A stretch of DNA of 14,193 nt from Gammaproteobacteria bacterium (GTDB taxonomy: Bacteria > Pseudomonadota > Gammaproteobacteria > UBA7966): NCBI GenBank assembly GCA_003485715.1, contig DNIF01000223.1:884-15076 (forward strand). The letters run 5' to 3'. The notes beneath the pieces are model-generated. The model saw only the letters and a list, made by a program, of their open reading frames with translations, did no database searches and had not been told where the DNA came from. Below, in pieces: positions 7,949 through 14,193 of the stretch. Made by a program: the position numbers and the translations under genes. Numbering within the stretch: the first letter of the stretch is position 1; every line of letters begins with the position of its first letter.

Positions 7949-8173
7949 CGCACGGATGGTGGTCAGGATCGCGACCACGGCACTGGGCGGGCCGGGTGAG
8001 TTAGGATGCTGCGGGCGGCAGACGATCCGCTCGAGGCCGTTCTCGGTGAGCGGGCTGGTGCCGACGGCACGCCGTGCGCTGCTGGAAAACTACTCGTGTG
8101 CCCGCTCGCGCTGGATGTGCACGGGATCGATGCGCGCGATGAGGACGTTCAAGTCCAGCAGACAGACGGTCAC
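7949..8173 (-). pseudogene. VapC-like PIN-domain toxin remnant (internal stop, 3' truncated)
   Basis: Starting at GTG 8173, whose GTGA overlaps the antitoxin stop, the minus strand reads VTVCLLDLNVLIARIDPVHI and RERAHE. This is the first strand and acidic core of a PIN nuclease (Asp at residue 7). A TAG stop at 8092-8090 follows where this family normally has Trp (RAHEWF), consistent with a TGG to TAG change. The same frame continues after the stop with FSSSARRAVGTSPLTENGLE, RIVCRPQHPNSPGPPSAVVA and ILTTIRA. This retains the usual CPLTENG-like motif and the P-N-SPG segment. Beyond about 7949 the similarity is lost, so roughly the last third of a normal protein (130-140 aa) is missing. The toxin should therefore be dead. 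The family call comes from motif recognition; the in-frame stop is seen directly. Confidence 0.75.
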
Positions 8174-8377
8174 GTGAGTTCGTCGCGAAGCAGGTTGATG
8201 AGCTCGGGTGTTACGGGGGGTGGTCCCTGACGGAGCTGCGGGATGCCATTGCGGTCGGTCCCGACCGTGGTGGAGGCACGCGCGAGGACTTGCCGGACAA
8301 GCGCCGAGATCACTTGCCTGATCCGCCGCAATGCATTCCCGCATGAGCATGCGCGAAAGTCGCATTGCGACAGGCAT
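8170..8377 (-). pseudogene. VapB-like antitoxin remnant, probably frameshifted
   Basis: The C-terminal part is clear: RQVISALVRQVLARASTT, then RNGIPQLRQGPPPVTPELIN and LLRDELT, ending at TGA 8172-8170. The G-(I/F)-P-x-L...PVTPELVNxLRDE ending is characteristic of antitoxins that precede this PIN-toxin type. The stop overlaps the toxin GTG by 4 bp, the usual coupled arrangement. The expected N-terminus is not in this frame. A plausible counterpart (MPVAMRLSRMLMRECIAADQ from ATG 8377) is in a neighbouring frame and runs into the conserved part near GATCAGGCAAGTGATC. A small deletion plus frameshift there would explain both. If this frame were instead an intact gene, it would start at ATG 8418 with an atypical N-terminus. 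Confidence 0.6.
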
Positions 8378-8468
8378 GGCGACTCCGTAATCATTTCGTC
8401 ACAATCTTTGCGCATCATTGCCGTGGGTCAGGATGCGCGTGGCAGGCGTCTCCGGGCCGGATGGTGTG

Positions 8469-8549
8469 CTCCGTGGCAGGGTGCCAGCACCGCAGTCTTT
8501 CCAACGACTCGCGACAGCCGGGTGCTTGAAGCGCCCTACGGAGTTTTTT
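8469..8549 (+). ncRNA. Structured RNA leader with sequestered ribosome-binding site and terminator-like T6 tract
   Basis: Three helices stack. CTCCGT (8469-8474) pairs with ACGGAG (8538-8543). After a 3-nt bulge, AGGGTGC (8478-8484) pairs with GCGCCCT (8531-8537), with one G-U pair. After a small internal loop, AGCACC (8486-8491) pairs with GGTGCT (8521-8526). The apical region can form AGTC/GACT (8494-8497 with 8506-8509). The total is 19 base pairs in the main arm. The last helix contains GGAG, the ribosome-binding site of the ORF at 8550, and is followed at once by six T residues. The element can therefore act as a terminator, as a translational off-switch, or both. CTCCG at 8450-8454 could compete for CGGAG at 8539-8543. 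It matches no riboswitch class that I can identify with confidence. Confidence 0.5.
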
Positions 8550-8699
8550 ATGCGGTCCCCTGCCCAGTTCCTCCCGCGGTTGCGGCTTACGGTCGTGCCT
8601 GCGTTTCTAGCCATTGCCTGCACCCTGGTGCTGCTGCACCCCCTCGCGGAGCTGCCCAGCGGCCACGGCGTGACGGCCACCATCGGTGTGCGCAACTGA
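8550..8699 (+). CDS. Hypothetical small membrane or secreted peptide (49 aa)
   Basis: ATG at 8550 has ACGGAG 6 bp upstream and encodes 49 residues. The N-terminus is basic (MRSPAQFLPRLR). Residues 13-33 form a hydrophobic segment (LTVVPAFLAIACTLVLLHPLA), and the tail is ELPSGHGVTATIGVRN. This is either a single-pass inner-membrane peptide or an exported peptide with an uncleaved signal. The frame is open further upstream (from about 8418), but only this start has a ribosome-binding site and a sensible protein N-terminus. The structured leader that ends at its start codon supports its being a regulated gene. I recognise no family. It could also be a leader peptide or a fortuitous frame. Confidence 0.42.
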   Translation: MRSPAQFLPRLRLTVVPAFLAIACTLVLLHPLAELPSGHGVTATIGVRN

Positions 8700-8733
8700 G
8701 CACCCGTGACGAGGCCGGCTGCGCATCCTGGTC

Positions 8734-8754
8734 GCGTCACCCTGCGGTGAACGC
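8734..8754 (+). terminator. Hairpin downstream of the 49-codon ORF (weak terminator candidate)
   Basis: GCGTCACC (8734-8741) pairs with GGTGAACGC (8746-8754) with a single bulged A and a CTGC loop, 34 bp after the stop codon. No T-tract follows, so intrinsic termination is doubtful. Its position suggests a transcript-end or stability hairpin. Confidence 0.25.
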
Positions 8755-8798
8755 CACCCGCCTTCCTCGCTGGTTGACCGAGTAGCACAGCCTTCCCC

Positions 8799-8827
8799 GG
8801 GCGGCCGTCACTCTCGTGGGCGGCCGT
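8799..8827 (+). repeat. Short direct repeat GGGCGGCCGT
   Basis: The 10-bp word GGGCGGCCGT occurs at 8799-8808 and 8818-8827, with 9 bp between the copies, in the non-coding gap between the 49-codon ORF and the oxidoreductase gene. Each copy contains the palindrome CGGCCG. The cause is unknown; it may be simple GC-rich duplication. Confidence 0.35.
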
Positions 8828-8841
8828 TACCCGCGCCCCTC

Positions 8842-8868
8842 CGTCATCCCCGCGCAGGCGGGGAGCCA
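8842..8868. repeat. REP-like dispersed palindromic element
   Basis: TCCCCGC (8847-8853), loop GCAG, and GCGGGGA (8858-8864) form a perfect 7-bp stem within CGTCATCCCCGCGCAGGCGG and a following GGAGCCAG. This resembles the CGTCATTCCCGCG...GCGGGAATCCAG type of intergenic repeat that is dispersed in many proteobacterial genomes. It lies about 45 bp beyond the stop of the oxidoreductase gene on the minus strand and may serve as a 3' stabilising hairpin or terminator. Only one copy is in the window, so dispersal is inferred. Confidence 0.55.
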
Positions 8869-8909
8869 GCGTCGTCGCGCCGTCGTCATGGGCAGCACGG
8901 GATCACGCC

Positions 8910-9770
8910 TCAGGGGCGTTTCAGGCGATACAGCGCGGAGATGTCTTCACCGCCGTAGCCCTCGGCCATGAGCTCTTCGTAGGCCTCGAGCGTCATTTCC
9001 GTGAGCGGCAGGGGCGGGCCGCCGCGTTCGGCCGCCATCGACAGGCAGATGGCCAGGTCCTTGTGGTGCAGCGACAGCTTGAAGCCGGTCTCGTAGCGGC
9101 CTTCGAGCATGGAGGCGCCACGATGGTCGAGAAACCAGTTGCCGGCCGCGCCGCGGCGCACCACGTCCAGCACCCGGCGCATGTCCAGACCCTGGGCGGC
9201 ACCGAAGGCGAGGGCCTCGGTCACGGCCTGGTTGATGCCGGCCGCCATGATCTGGTTCACCGCCTTGGTGGCCTGACCGGCCCCGCTTTCGCCCATGTGC
9301 ACGACATTGGCAGCGATGCTCCGGAGCAGCGGCAGGCAGCGTTCGAGGGCGGCCTCTTTGCCCCCGACCATCATCGCGAGGCGCGCGTGGACCGCACCCT
9401 CCACGCCACCCGAGACCGGGGCGTCGAGGAAGCTGATGTCGTCGTCGGCGAGTTCCTCGGCGATCCGTCGGGCGGTGGCGGCACTCACGGTGGAGGTGTC
9501 CACCACCACCGATTGACGGTTGAGGTAAGGCCGGATCTGCGCCACCACCTCCAGCACGTCGGTGTCACGCGAGAGCGACAGGATGATGACATCGGCCGCC
9601 GCTGCCGCCGCGCCCGCCGTTGTGGCGCGGAGCACCTCCGCCCCGAGTGACAGCGCGGTGGCCCGCTCCGGTGAGCGGTTCCACACCGCCGCGAGCTGCC
9701 CGGCCCGGTCGAGGTTCAGTGCCATCGGGGCACCCATGGCCCCCAGTCCAAGGACAGCGGCCTTTACCAT
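8910..9770 (-). CDS. NAD(P)-dependent oxidoreductase, 3-hydroxyisobutyrate dehydrogenase family
   Basis: From ATG at 9770 this is 286 aa, normal for the beta-hydroxyacid dehydrogenase family. The Rossmann glycine motif GLGAMG is at residues 8-13. The substrate-binding signature DAPVSGGVEGA is at about 117-127. The catalytic-lysine motif GQATKAVNQ has Lys169 and Asn173. The C-terminal helical domain has the usual KDL segment. Such enzymes oxidise or reduce short beta-hydroxy acids such as 3-hydroxyisobutyrate or tartronate semialdehyde. The substrate here cannot be told. The ATG at 9770 is preferred over an in-frame GTG at 9794 because AAGGAGA lies 8 bp upstream of it and the Rossmann strand follows directly. 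It starts 36 bp after the M20 peptidase stop, so the two are probably one transcript. Confidence 0.93.
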   Translation of the reverse strand: MVKAAVLGLGAMGAPMALNLDRAGQLAAVWNRSPERATALSLGAEVLRATTAGAAAAAADVIILSLSRDTDVLEVVAQIRPYLNRQSVVVDTSTVSAATARRIAEELADDDISFLDAPVSGGVEGAVHARLAMMVGGKEAALERCLPLLRSIAANVVHMGESGAGQATKAVNQIMAAGINQAVTEALAFGAAQGLDMRRVLDVVRRGAAGNWFLDHRGASMLEGRYETGFKLSLHHKDLAICLSMAAERGGPPLPLTEMTLEAYEELMAEGYGGEDISALYRLKRP

Positions 9771-9806
9771 CGAGAGGTCTCCTTCATGGGGCACGGTGCC
9801 GAGCGA

Positions 9807-11228
9807 TCAGCCGGTGTGAGCCACGGCGTGATCGGCGATCAGATCTGCCACGCATTGCGTCAGCCGTTCGGCCGTCGGCAGGTGCAGGAATTCGTTCGGG
9901 CCATGGGCGTTGGACTGCGGCCCGAGCACGCCGGTGACCACGAATTCTGCCTTGGGGAAGCGCTGGGCCAGCATGGCCATGAAGGGGATGGTACCGCCCT
10001 CGCCCTGGAACATGACCGACCGCCCGAAGCGGGTGCGCGAACTCTGCTCGAGGCTCTGGCGCAGCCAGTGCGACAGCGGCGGGGCGTGCCAGCCGGCCGC
10101 CGCCCAGTCGGCGCGGAAGCGGATCGTCGCCCCGCAGGGGGGATCCTCGGTCAGTCGCTGCTCCAGCTCGGCCTTTGCCCGCAGGGGGTCGCAGGTGGGC
10201 GGCAGTCGCAGCGAGACCTTCACCGAAATGCGGGGCAACAGCACGTTGCCGGCATCGGCGATGGGTGGCAGGCCCTCGGCACCGGTGAGCGTGAAGGCTG
10301 GTCGCCAGCTTCGGTTCAGGACCAGCTCGGCACCGTCGAGGCGGTCCGGGCGGGTGCCGCCGGCGAAGGGGAAGCGCGCGTGCACCGTGGCGCCCAGCGC
10401 TGCGGCGGCGGCCGCAGCCTCGGCGATGCGCTCCGCCGGGATGCTCACCCGGCAGGCCTCGAGCCGGACCTCACCGCTGGCGGCGTCTTCCACCCGATCA
10501 AGCAGTTGCCGGAGCAGCCGCAGCGGGGAAGGTACGACGCCTCCGGCGTCGCCGGAGTGCACCCCTTCGGTCAGGACCTCCACCTCGAGGGTGCCGCCGA
10601 CCAGCCCGCGCAGTGAGGTGGTGCACCAGAGCTGGTCGTAGTTGCCGCACCAGGAATCCAGGCACAGCACGAGTTCGGGACTGCCGATGCGCGCGCCGAG
10701 CAGCTCGATGTAGTGCGGCAGATCGTGCGAGCCGCTCTCCTCGCTGGCCTCGATGAGCAGCAGGCAGCGCCCGTGGGGGCGACCCGCTGCCTGCAGGGCG
10801 GCAATGGCAGTGAGCGCGCTGAACAGGGCGTAGCCGTCGTCGCCGCCGCCCCGCCCATAAAGGCGATCTGCCGCGAGCACCGGGCTCCACGGACCGAGGC
10901 CCGTCTCCCAGCCAAACAGCTCGGGCTGCTTGTCGAGGTGGCCGTAGAGCAACACCGTCCCCGCACCGGCATCACCCGAGGTCGCCGCCACCTCGATGAA
11001 GAGCAGCGGGGTGCGGCCCTCGCTCGTCAGGAGTTCGGCCCGCATGCCGGTCACGGGTTGGGCGAGGGCCCATTCGAGGAAGCGAGTGGCGGCCTCCTCC
11101 AGGTAGGCGTTGGCCTGCCAGGCCGGATCGAAGGCGGGCGATTTGGCGGGCAGACGGATGAAGTCCGCCAGGGCCTCGCGGACCTCGCCCTGCCAGGAGC
11201 GATGGATATGGGCAGCGGATTTGTCCAT
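9807..11228 (-). CDS. M20 family metallopeptidase (dipeptidase-type)
   Basis: This 473-aa cytosolic zinc hydrolase has all expected metal ligands: His97 and Asp99 in LLYGHLDKQPE, the bridging Asp130/131 in GRGGGDD, the catalytic Glu pair 163/164 in EASEESGS, Asp191 in CLDSWCGNYD, and a C-terminal His442 in SNAHGPNE. The lid-domain motif EGVHSGDAGG (about 221-230) provides the His typical of the dimerising M20 dipeptidases. The family cleaves dipeptides or N-acyl amino acids. The HLDKQPE and SNAHGPNE motifs resemble the CNDP/cytosolic non-specific dipeptidase group more than DapE or ArgE. The ATG at 11228 has no visible ribosome-binding site, but TAGCAT ends 7 bp before it on the same strand. 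A leaderless transcript is possible, though no good -35 box is seen. It is followed closely by the oxidoreductase gene. Confidence 0.92.
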   Translation of the reverse strand: MDKSAAHIHRSWQGEVREALADFIRLPAKSPAFDPAWQANAYLEEAATRFLEWALAQPVTGMRAELLTSEGRTPLLFIEVAATSGDAGAGTVLLYGHLDKQPELFGWETGLGPWSPVLAADRLYGRGGGDDGYALFSALTAIAALQAAGRPHGRCLLLIEASEESGSHDLPHYIELLGARIGSPELVLCLDSWCGNYDQLWCTTSLRGLVGGTLEVEVLTEGVHSGDAGGVVPSPLRLLRQLLDRVEDAASGEVRLEACRVSIPAERIAEAAAAAAALGATVHARFPFAGGTRPDRLDGAELVLNRSWRPAFTLTGAEGLPPIADAGNVLLPRISVKVSLRLPPTCDPLRAKAELEQRLTEDPPCGATIRFRADWAAAGWHAPPLSHWLRQSLEQSSRTRFGRSVMFQGEGGTIPFMAMLAQRFPKAEFVVTGVLGPQSNAHGPNEFLHLPTAERLTQCVADLIADHAVAHTG

Positions 11229-11308
11229 GCGGGCGATGCTAGCAGCGTGACGGCCTGTGCGTGGGCCGGCCTCAGGGCCACAGTATCCGCTGGGCCGCCA
11301 CGGCCCGC

Positions 11309-11337
11309 TTGTTCCCCTGCCGGGCCTGCCCTATGGT
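11309..11337 (+). promoter_or_regulatory. Possible sigma-70 promoter for the metallophosphoesterase gene
   Basis: TTGTTC (11309-11314) and TATGGT (11332-11337) are 17 bp apart, the ideal spacing, with 3-4 of 6 consensus matches per box. The transcript would start near 11344 and leave a leader of about 140 nt before the ATG at 11484. In GC-rich DNA such matches arise by chance, so confidence is low. Confidence 0.3.
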
Positions 11338-11483
11338 CGCGCCAAGCGCGGTATTACGGCGCTGTCATGAAGCTGCAACATTTCGGGCCTATGTTCGACT
11401 GCTTGGTGCCACCTCCGGTGCGGCCGCCCGGCGGTGGGGGCCAAACAGCAGGCAGGGCGCTCCCTTCCGGATGCCCCGGGGTC

Positions 11484-12284
11484 ATGAAAGCCGAAGTCCA
11501 AGAAAAAGCCAGCGAACCGCACCGCTTCCGGACCATCTGGATCTCGGACGTGCATCTGGGTTTCCGCGGTTGTAGCGCGAACTTCCTGCTGGATTTCCTG
11601 CGCAAGAGCGAATGCGAGACGCTCTATCTCGTCGGCGACATCATCGATGTCTGGGCCATGAAGAAGCGGCCCTATTGGCCGCAGGCTCACAACAACGTGA
11701 TCCGCACGATCCTCGGCAAGGCCAAACACGGTACGCGGGTGGTCTACGTACCGGGCAATCACGACGAACTCGTGCGTGACTTCGACGGCATGCATTTCGG
11801 CAACATCGAGATCACCAACATGACTACCCACGTGCGGGCCGATGGGCAGCGCATGCTCGTGCTGCACGGGGACCAGTTCGACACCGTGGTGCAGTATTCC
11901 AAATGGCTCGCCGTGGTAGGCAGTGCGATGTACGACTGGCTGCTGCGGCTCAACATCATCGTCAACTTCGTGCGCCGCAAGCTGGGCTTTCCCTACTGGT
12001 CGCTGGCCGCGTTTCTCAAGCACAAGGTGAAGAACGCGGTGCAGTACATCGGCAAGTTCGAGGAGGCAGTGGCCTTCGAGGCCGGTCGACAGGGGGTGGA
12101 CGGCGTCGTGTGCGGCCACATCCACCGCGCCGAGATAACGCGCATCGGCGATGTCACCTATTGCAACTGCGGCGACTGGGTGGAGAGCTGTACCGCGCTG
12201 GTGGAGCACTTCGATGGCAGTCTCGAACTGCTGCACTGGTCGGATCGGCAGGACGGTGCCCTGAGCCTGAAGGCGGTTGCCTGA
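11484..12284 (+). CDS. UDP-2,3-diacylglucosamine diphosphatase-like metallophosphoesterase (LpxH-like)
   Basis: The 266-aa product carries the calcineurin-like phosphoesterase motifs in order: D-x-H in ISDVHLG (Asp22, His24), GDIID (Asp52), GNHDE (Asn92, His93), the histidine in LHGDQFD (His128), and GHIH (His212, His214). LpxH-type enzymes hydrolyse UDP-2,3-diacylglucosamine to lipid X in lipid A synthesis at the inner membrane. The basic/aromatic insert between the last two motifs (about residues 138-190, RRKLGFPYWSLAAFLKHKVK) is where such enzymes hold their acyl-chain-binding helices. This branch is often found beside a GT4 glycosyltransferase, as here, and may act on another lipid than canonical LpxH. 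The ATG at 11484 was chosen because the fold begins shortly after it. No good ribosome-binding site is seen. The frame is open upstream to ATG 11367, but that extension is low-complexity. Confidence 0.88.
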   Translation: MKAEVQEKASEPHRFRTIWISDVHLGFRGCSANFLLDFLRKSECETLYLVGDIIDVWAMKKRPYWPQAHNNVIRTILGKAKHGTRVVYVPGNHDELVRDFDGMHFGNIEITNMTTHVRADGQRMLVLHGDQFDTVVQYSKWLAVVGSAMYDWLLRLNIIVNFVRRKLGFPYWSLAAFLKHKVKNAVQYIGKFEEAVAFEAGRQGVDGVVCGHIHRAEITRIGDVTYCNCGDWVESCTALVEHFDGSLELLHWSDRQDGALSLKAVA

Positions 12285-12333
12285 GGGTGAAGGCCGTCTG
12301 GGTGTTCGACCCGTGGGGCCAGTGTCCCACCGG

Positions 12334-12364
12334 TTGCCCTTCGCGCGGACTTCGGCGCTAGACT
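12334..12364 (+). promoter_or_regulatory. Possible promoter for the GT4 glycosyltransferase gene
   Basis: TTGCCC (12334-12339) and TAGACT (12359-12364) each match 4 of 6 consensus bases, with a 19-bp spacer that is longer than ideal. They lie in the 220-bp gap between the phosphoesterase and glycosyltransferase genes, so the latter may have its own promoter. An inverted repeat GTGGG...CCCAC (12313-12330) lies just upstream. Weak evidence only. Confidence 0.3.
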
Positions 12365-12504
12365 CCGGCCCACAGCCCGTCCTGCGAGACCCAACGCGGC
12401 GCGCCGGTCGCGCCGGTGCTCGCGTGAGCGGGTGCTGTAGGGGCAGGTCGGCGGCGCGGGTTGCCAGGGTCGTGAAGGCCATCGATCGGAGGTCGCCGGA
12501 ACAG

Positions 12505-13536
12505 GTGCGCATCGTCATCGTCACGGACGCCTGGACACCCCAGGTGAACGGTGTGGTCACCACACTCACGGCCACCCAGGCGGAACTCACTGCTCGGGGT
12601 CATGACGTGCGGATGATCACGCCGCAGGACTTCCTCACCGTGCCCTGTCCGACCTACCCCTCGATCCGTCTTGCCATTCTGCCGGGGCGGAGAGTGGCGC
12701 GGGTGCTGGAGGACTTCCGCCCGCAGTCCATCCACATCGCCACCGAAGGGCCACTCGGGCACGCCGCACGCCGTTGGTGTCTGAGTCATGGGCTGCCCTT
12801 CACCACCTCGTTTCACACCCAGTTTCCGGAGTACATCCGCGCCCGTGTCCCTTTCCCGCGGCGCTGGACCTACGCCTTCCTGCGGCGCTTCCATGCCGCC
12901 GCCGTGCGCACCATGGTGGCGACCGCCTCGCAACGCGATCGACTGCTCGCCCGGGGCTTCCGCAATCTCGTGCTGTGGTCGCGCGGCGTGGACATCTCCC
13001 TGTTCCGTCCGGGCGAGAAATCCTTCATCGAGGGGCCGCGCCCGATCGCGATGTACATGGGGCGGGTGGCCGTGGAGAAGAACATCGAGGCCTTTCTTGC
13101 CCTCGACCTGCCCGGGAGCAAGGTGGTCGTGGGCGACGGCCCCGACCTCGAGCGCCTGCGCACGGCCTGGCCAGGCGTGCGTTTCACCGGACAGAAGCGG
13201 GGGGCTGAACTCGCGCGCTGGCTGGCGGCGGCGGATGTCTTCGTCTTTCCGAGTCAGACCGACACCTTCGGCTTGGTGTTGCTCGAGGCGATGGCCTGTG
13301 GTGTGCCCGTCGCGGCCTACCCGGTCACTGGTCCCATCGATGTCGTGGAGCAGGGTGTGACCGGGGTGCTCGACGAGGATCTGGGTCGTGCGGTGACACG
13401 TGCACTTACCCTGGACCCGGCTGCCTGCGTGACTGCCGCTGCCTCCCGCAGTTGGGCTGCCTGTACCGAGGCCTTTGAGGCCCATCTCGAGCGTTTCGAC
13501 TTTCCTGACCGACGGATCCGCGCGGTCGGTGCGTGA
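12505..13536 (+). CDS. GT4-family glycosyltransferase (MgtA/SqdX-like)
   Basis: From GTG at 12505 the protein is 343 aa with a GT-B fold. The N-terminal domain starts MRIVIVTDAWTPQVNGVVTT with the acceptor-side glycine motif NGVV (15-18). TTSFHTQFPEY follows (about 100-110). The C-terminal donor domain has YMGRVAVEKNIE (Arg187, Lys192), VVGDGP and FPSQTDTFGLVLLEAMACG. The E-x7-E site there is D253...E261, a substitution common in this branch. The family transfers a hexose, often from GDP-mannose or a UDP-sugar, to a lipid or glycan acceptor at the cytoplasmic face of the membrane. The upstream phosphoesterase suggests a lipid acceptor. The start is uncertain: GTG 12472 would add 11 residues. 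GGAGG at 12488-12492 lies 12 bp before GTG 12505. The frame is open further upstream but encodes an Arg/Gly-rich stretch unlike the family. Confidence 0.88.
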   Translation: MRIVIVTDAWTPQVNGVVTTLTATQAELTARGHDVRMITPQDFLTVPCPTYPSIRLAILPGRRVARVLEDFRPQSIHIATEGPLGHAARRWCLSHGLPFTTSFHTQFPEYIRARVPFPRRWTYAFLRRFHAAAVRTMVATASQRDRLLARGFRNLVLWSRGVDISLFRPGEKSFIEGPRPIAMYMGRVAVEKNIEAFLALDLPGSKVVVGDGPDLERLRTAWPGVRFTGQKRGAELARWLAAADVFVFPSQTDTFGLVLLEAMACGVPVAAYPVTGPIDVVEQGVTGVLDEDLGRAVTRALTLDPAACVTAAASRSWAACTEAFEAHLERFDFPDRRIRAVGA

Positions 13537-13684
13537 CGTTGCGCTCGGCGGGTGCGGGTCCGACTATTCCGCCTCGGCTACGCTGAACGCGGTCGGCGCG
13601 TCGTCGCGGCGGTCGAGTTGCCGCACGTGCCCCAAGTGATTCTTCACCAATCAGACCACCACACCCACCCGTACGAGCACGCCC

Positions 13685-14193
13685 ATGAGCATCCAGAACT
13701 TCGAGGATCACGCCCCCAGCATCGCCCCCTCCGCCTGGGTGCATGACAGCGCGGTGGTGATCGGTCGCGTCAGCCTGGCTGAGGATGTCTCGGTCTGGCC
13801 CACCGCAGTCGTGCGCGGGGACGTGCAGCAGGTGCGGATCGGTGCCGCGACCAACGTGCAGGATGGTGCGGTACTGCACGTCACCCATGCCGGGCCATGG
13901 ACGGGTGATGGTTACGCACTCACGATCGGTGCCGAGGTCACGGTCGGTCACCGCGCCATCCTGCATGCGTGCCAGGTCGGCGATCGCTGCGTCATCGGCA
14001 TGGCAGCCACGGTGATGGATGGCGCCATCATCGAGCCCAACACCCTGCTCGGGGCCGGGGCACTGGTGCCTCCCGGCAAGGTGCTCACGGGAGGGCATCT
14101 GTGGGTCGGGTCACCGGCGCGGCTGCTGCGTCCACTCACCGACAAGGAACTCGCCTGGCTCGAGTACTCCGCCCGACACTACGTGCTCCTGAA
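13685..14193 (+). CDS. Gamma-class carbonic anhydrase family protein (partial, 3' end beyond window)
   Basis: From ATG at 13685 the frame runs 169 codons to the window edge. The family is usually about 175-185 aa, so only the last few residues are missing. It is a left-handed beta-helix (hexapeptide repeats such as IGAEVTVGHR and IGMAATVMDGAII). It has the family landmarks: RGD (44-46), NVQD (57-60), and the three metal-binding histidines His65 (VLHV), His89 (VGHR) and His94 (ILHAC). The YrdA/CaiE-like branch is cytosolic and trimeric. Some members are active carbonic anhydrases and many have no proven activity. No strong ribosome-binding site is visible (weak ACGAGC). The 148-bp gap after the glycosyltransferase shows no clear promoter or terminator. 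Confidence 0.92.
   Translation, partial: MSIQNFEDHAPSIAPSAWVHDSAVVIGRVSLAEDVSVWPTAVVRGDVQQVRIGAATNVQDGAVLHVTHAGPWTGDGYALTIGAEVTVGHRAILHACQVGDRCVIGMAATVMDGAIIEPNTLLGAGALVPPGKVLTGGHLWVGSPARLLRPLTDKELAWLEYSARHYVLL

Noticed and set aside
8469..8549. Leader as a cyclic-di-GMP-I (GEMM) riboswitch
   Set aside because: ACAGCCGGG is faintly similar to part of that class, but the conserved GCAAAGCC-type core and tetraloop arm are not present in the right order, so I left the class open.
11331..12590. Minus-strand open frame (419 codons) opposite the phosphoesterase
   Set aside because: The plus strand carries all metallophosphoesterase motifs in order. The antisense frame has none and spans two genes.
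12358..13485. Minus-strand open frame (375 codons) opposite the glycosyltransferase
   Set aside because: His/Gly/Arg-rich translation without motifs. The plus strand is a clear GT4 enzyme.
13406..14098. Minus-strand open frame (230 codons) opposite the carbonic anhydrase
   Set aside because: The plus strand holds the hexapeptide repeats and three histidine ligands. The antisense frame is a shadow.
1..14193. tRNA, rRNA, CRISPR arrays, insertion sequences and integrase genes
   Set aside because: None seen on either strand: no repeat-spacer pattern, no transposase motifs and no cloverleaf with a CCA-type end.

Overview
The window looks like chromosomal DNA from a high-GC Gram-negative bacterium, most likely a gammaproteobacterium. 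This is inferred from the GC-rich codon use, a lipid A-type UDP-diacylglucosamine hydrolase homologue, a GldG/DUF4340-type ABC exporter operon and a VPLPA/PEP-CTERM-type surface protein. No species can be named from the sequence alone.

Layout. (1) Positions 1-4119, minus strand: a tight four-gene operon in the order ATPase, ABC-2 permease, GldG-like auxiliary protein, DUF4340 protein (the last cut by the window edge). Its genes overlap by 4 bp or are 3-24 bp apart. (2) Positions 4120-4545: a divergent intergenic region with a perfect 14-bp palindrome and a 7-bp-stem inverted repeat. (3) Positions 4546-7907, plus strand: a secreted protein split over two reading frames at a C-rich tract. The first part is a HAF-repeat domain. 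The second part is a polyproline linker, a beta-rich passenger and a C-terminal VPIPA sorting signal. One extra C in the C6 run would join them into about 1120 aa. (4) Positions 7908-8909: an accessory patch. It holds a decayed vapBC toxin-antitoxin pair on the minus strand (stop codon inside the PIN domain, antitoxin split across frames). Next comes a strongly structured RNA leader ending in ACGGAG-TTTTTT-ATG, directly in front of a 49-codon membrane-peptide ORF. A dispersed-repeat-type hairpin closes the patch. (5) Positions 8910-11228, minus strand: an M20 dipeptidase-family enzyme followed by a 3-hydroxyisobutyrate dehydrogenase-family oxidoreductase, probably co-transcribed. (6) Positions 11484-13536, plus strand: an LpxH-like metallophosphoesterase and a GT4 glycosyltransferase, a likely envelope lipid/glycan pair. 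(7) Positions 13685-14193, plus strand: a gamma-class carbonic anhydrase, cut just before its end.

Most of the window is conventional housekeeping or envelope content. The parts most worth attention are the frame-split surface protein at the poly-C tract and the structured leader with its tiny membrane ORF. In the leader, the ribosome-binding site lies inside a long stem followed by six T residues. The vapBC remnant next to it marks this interval as a site of gene gain and decay.
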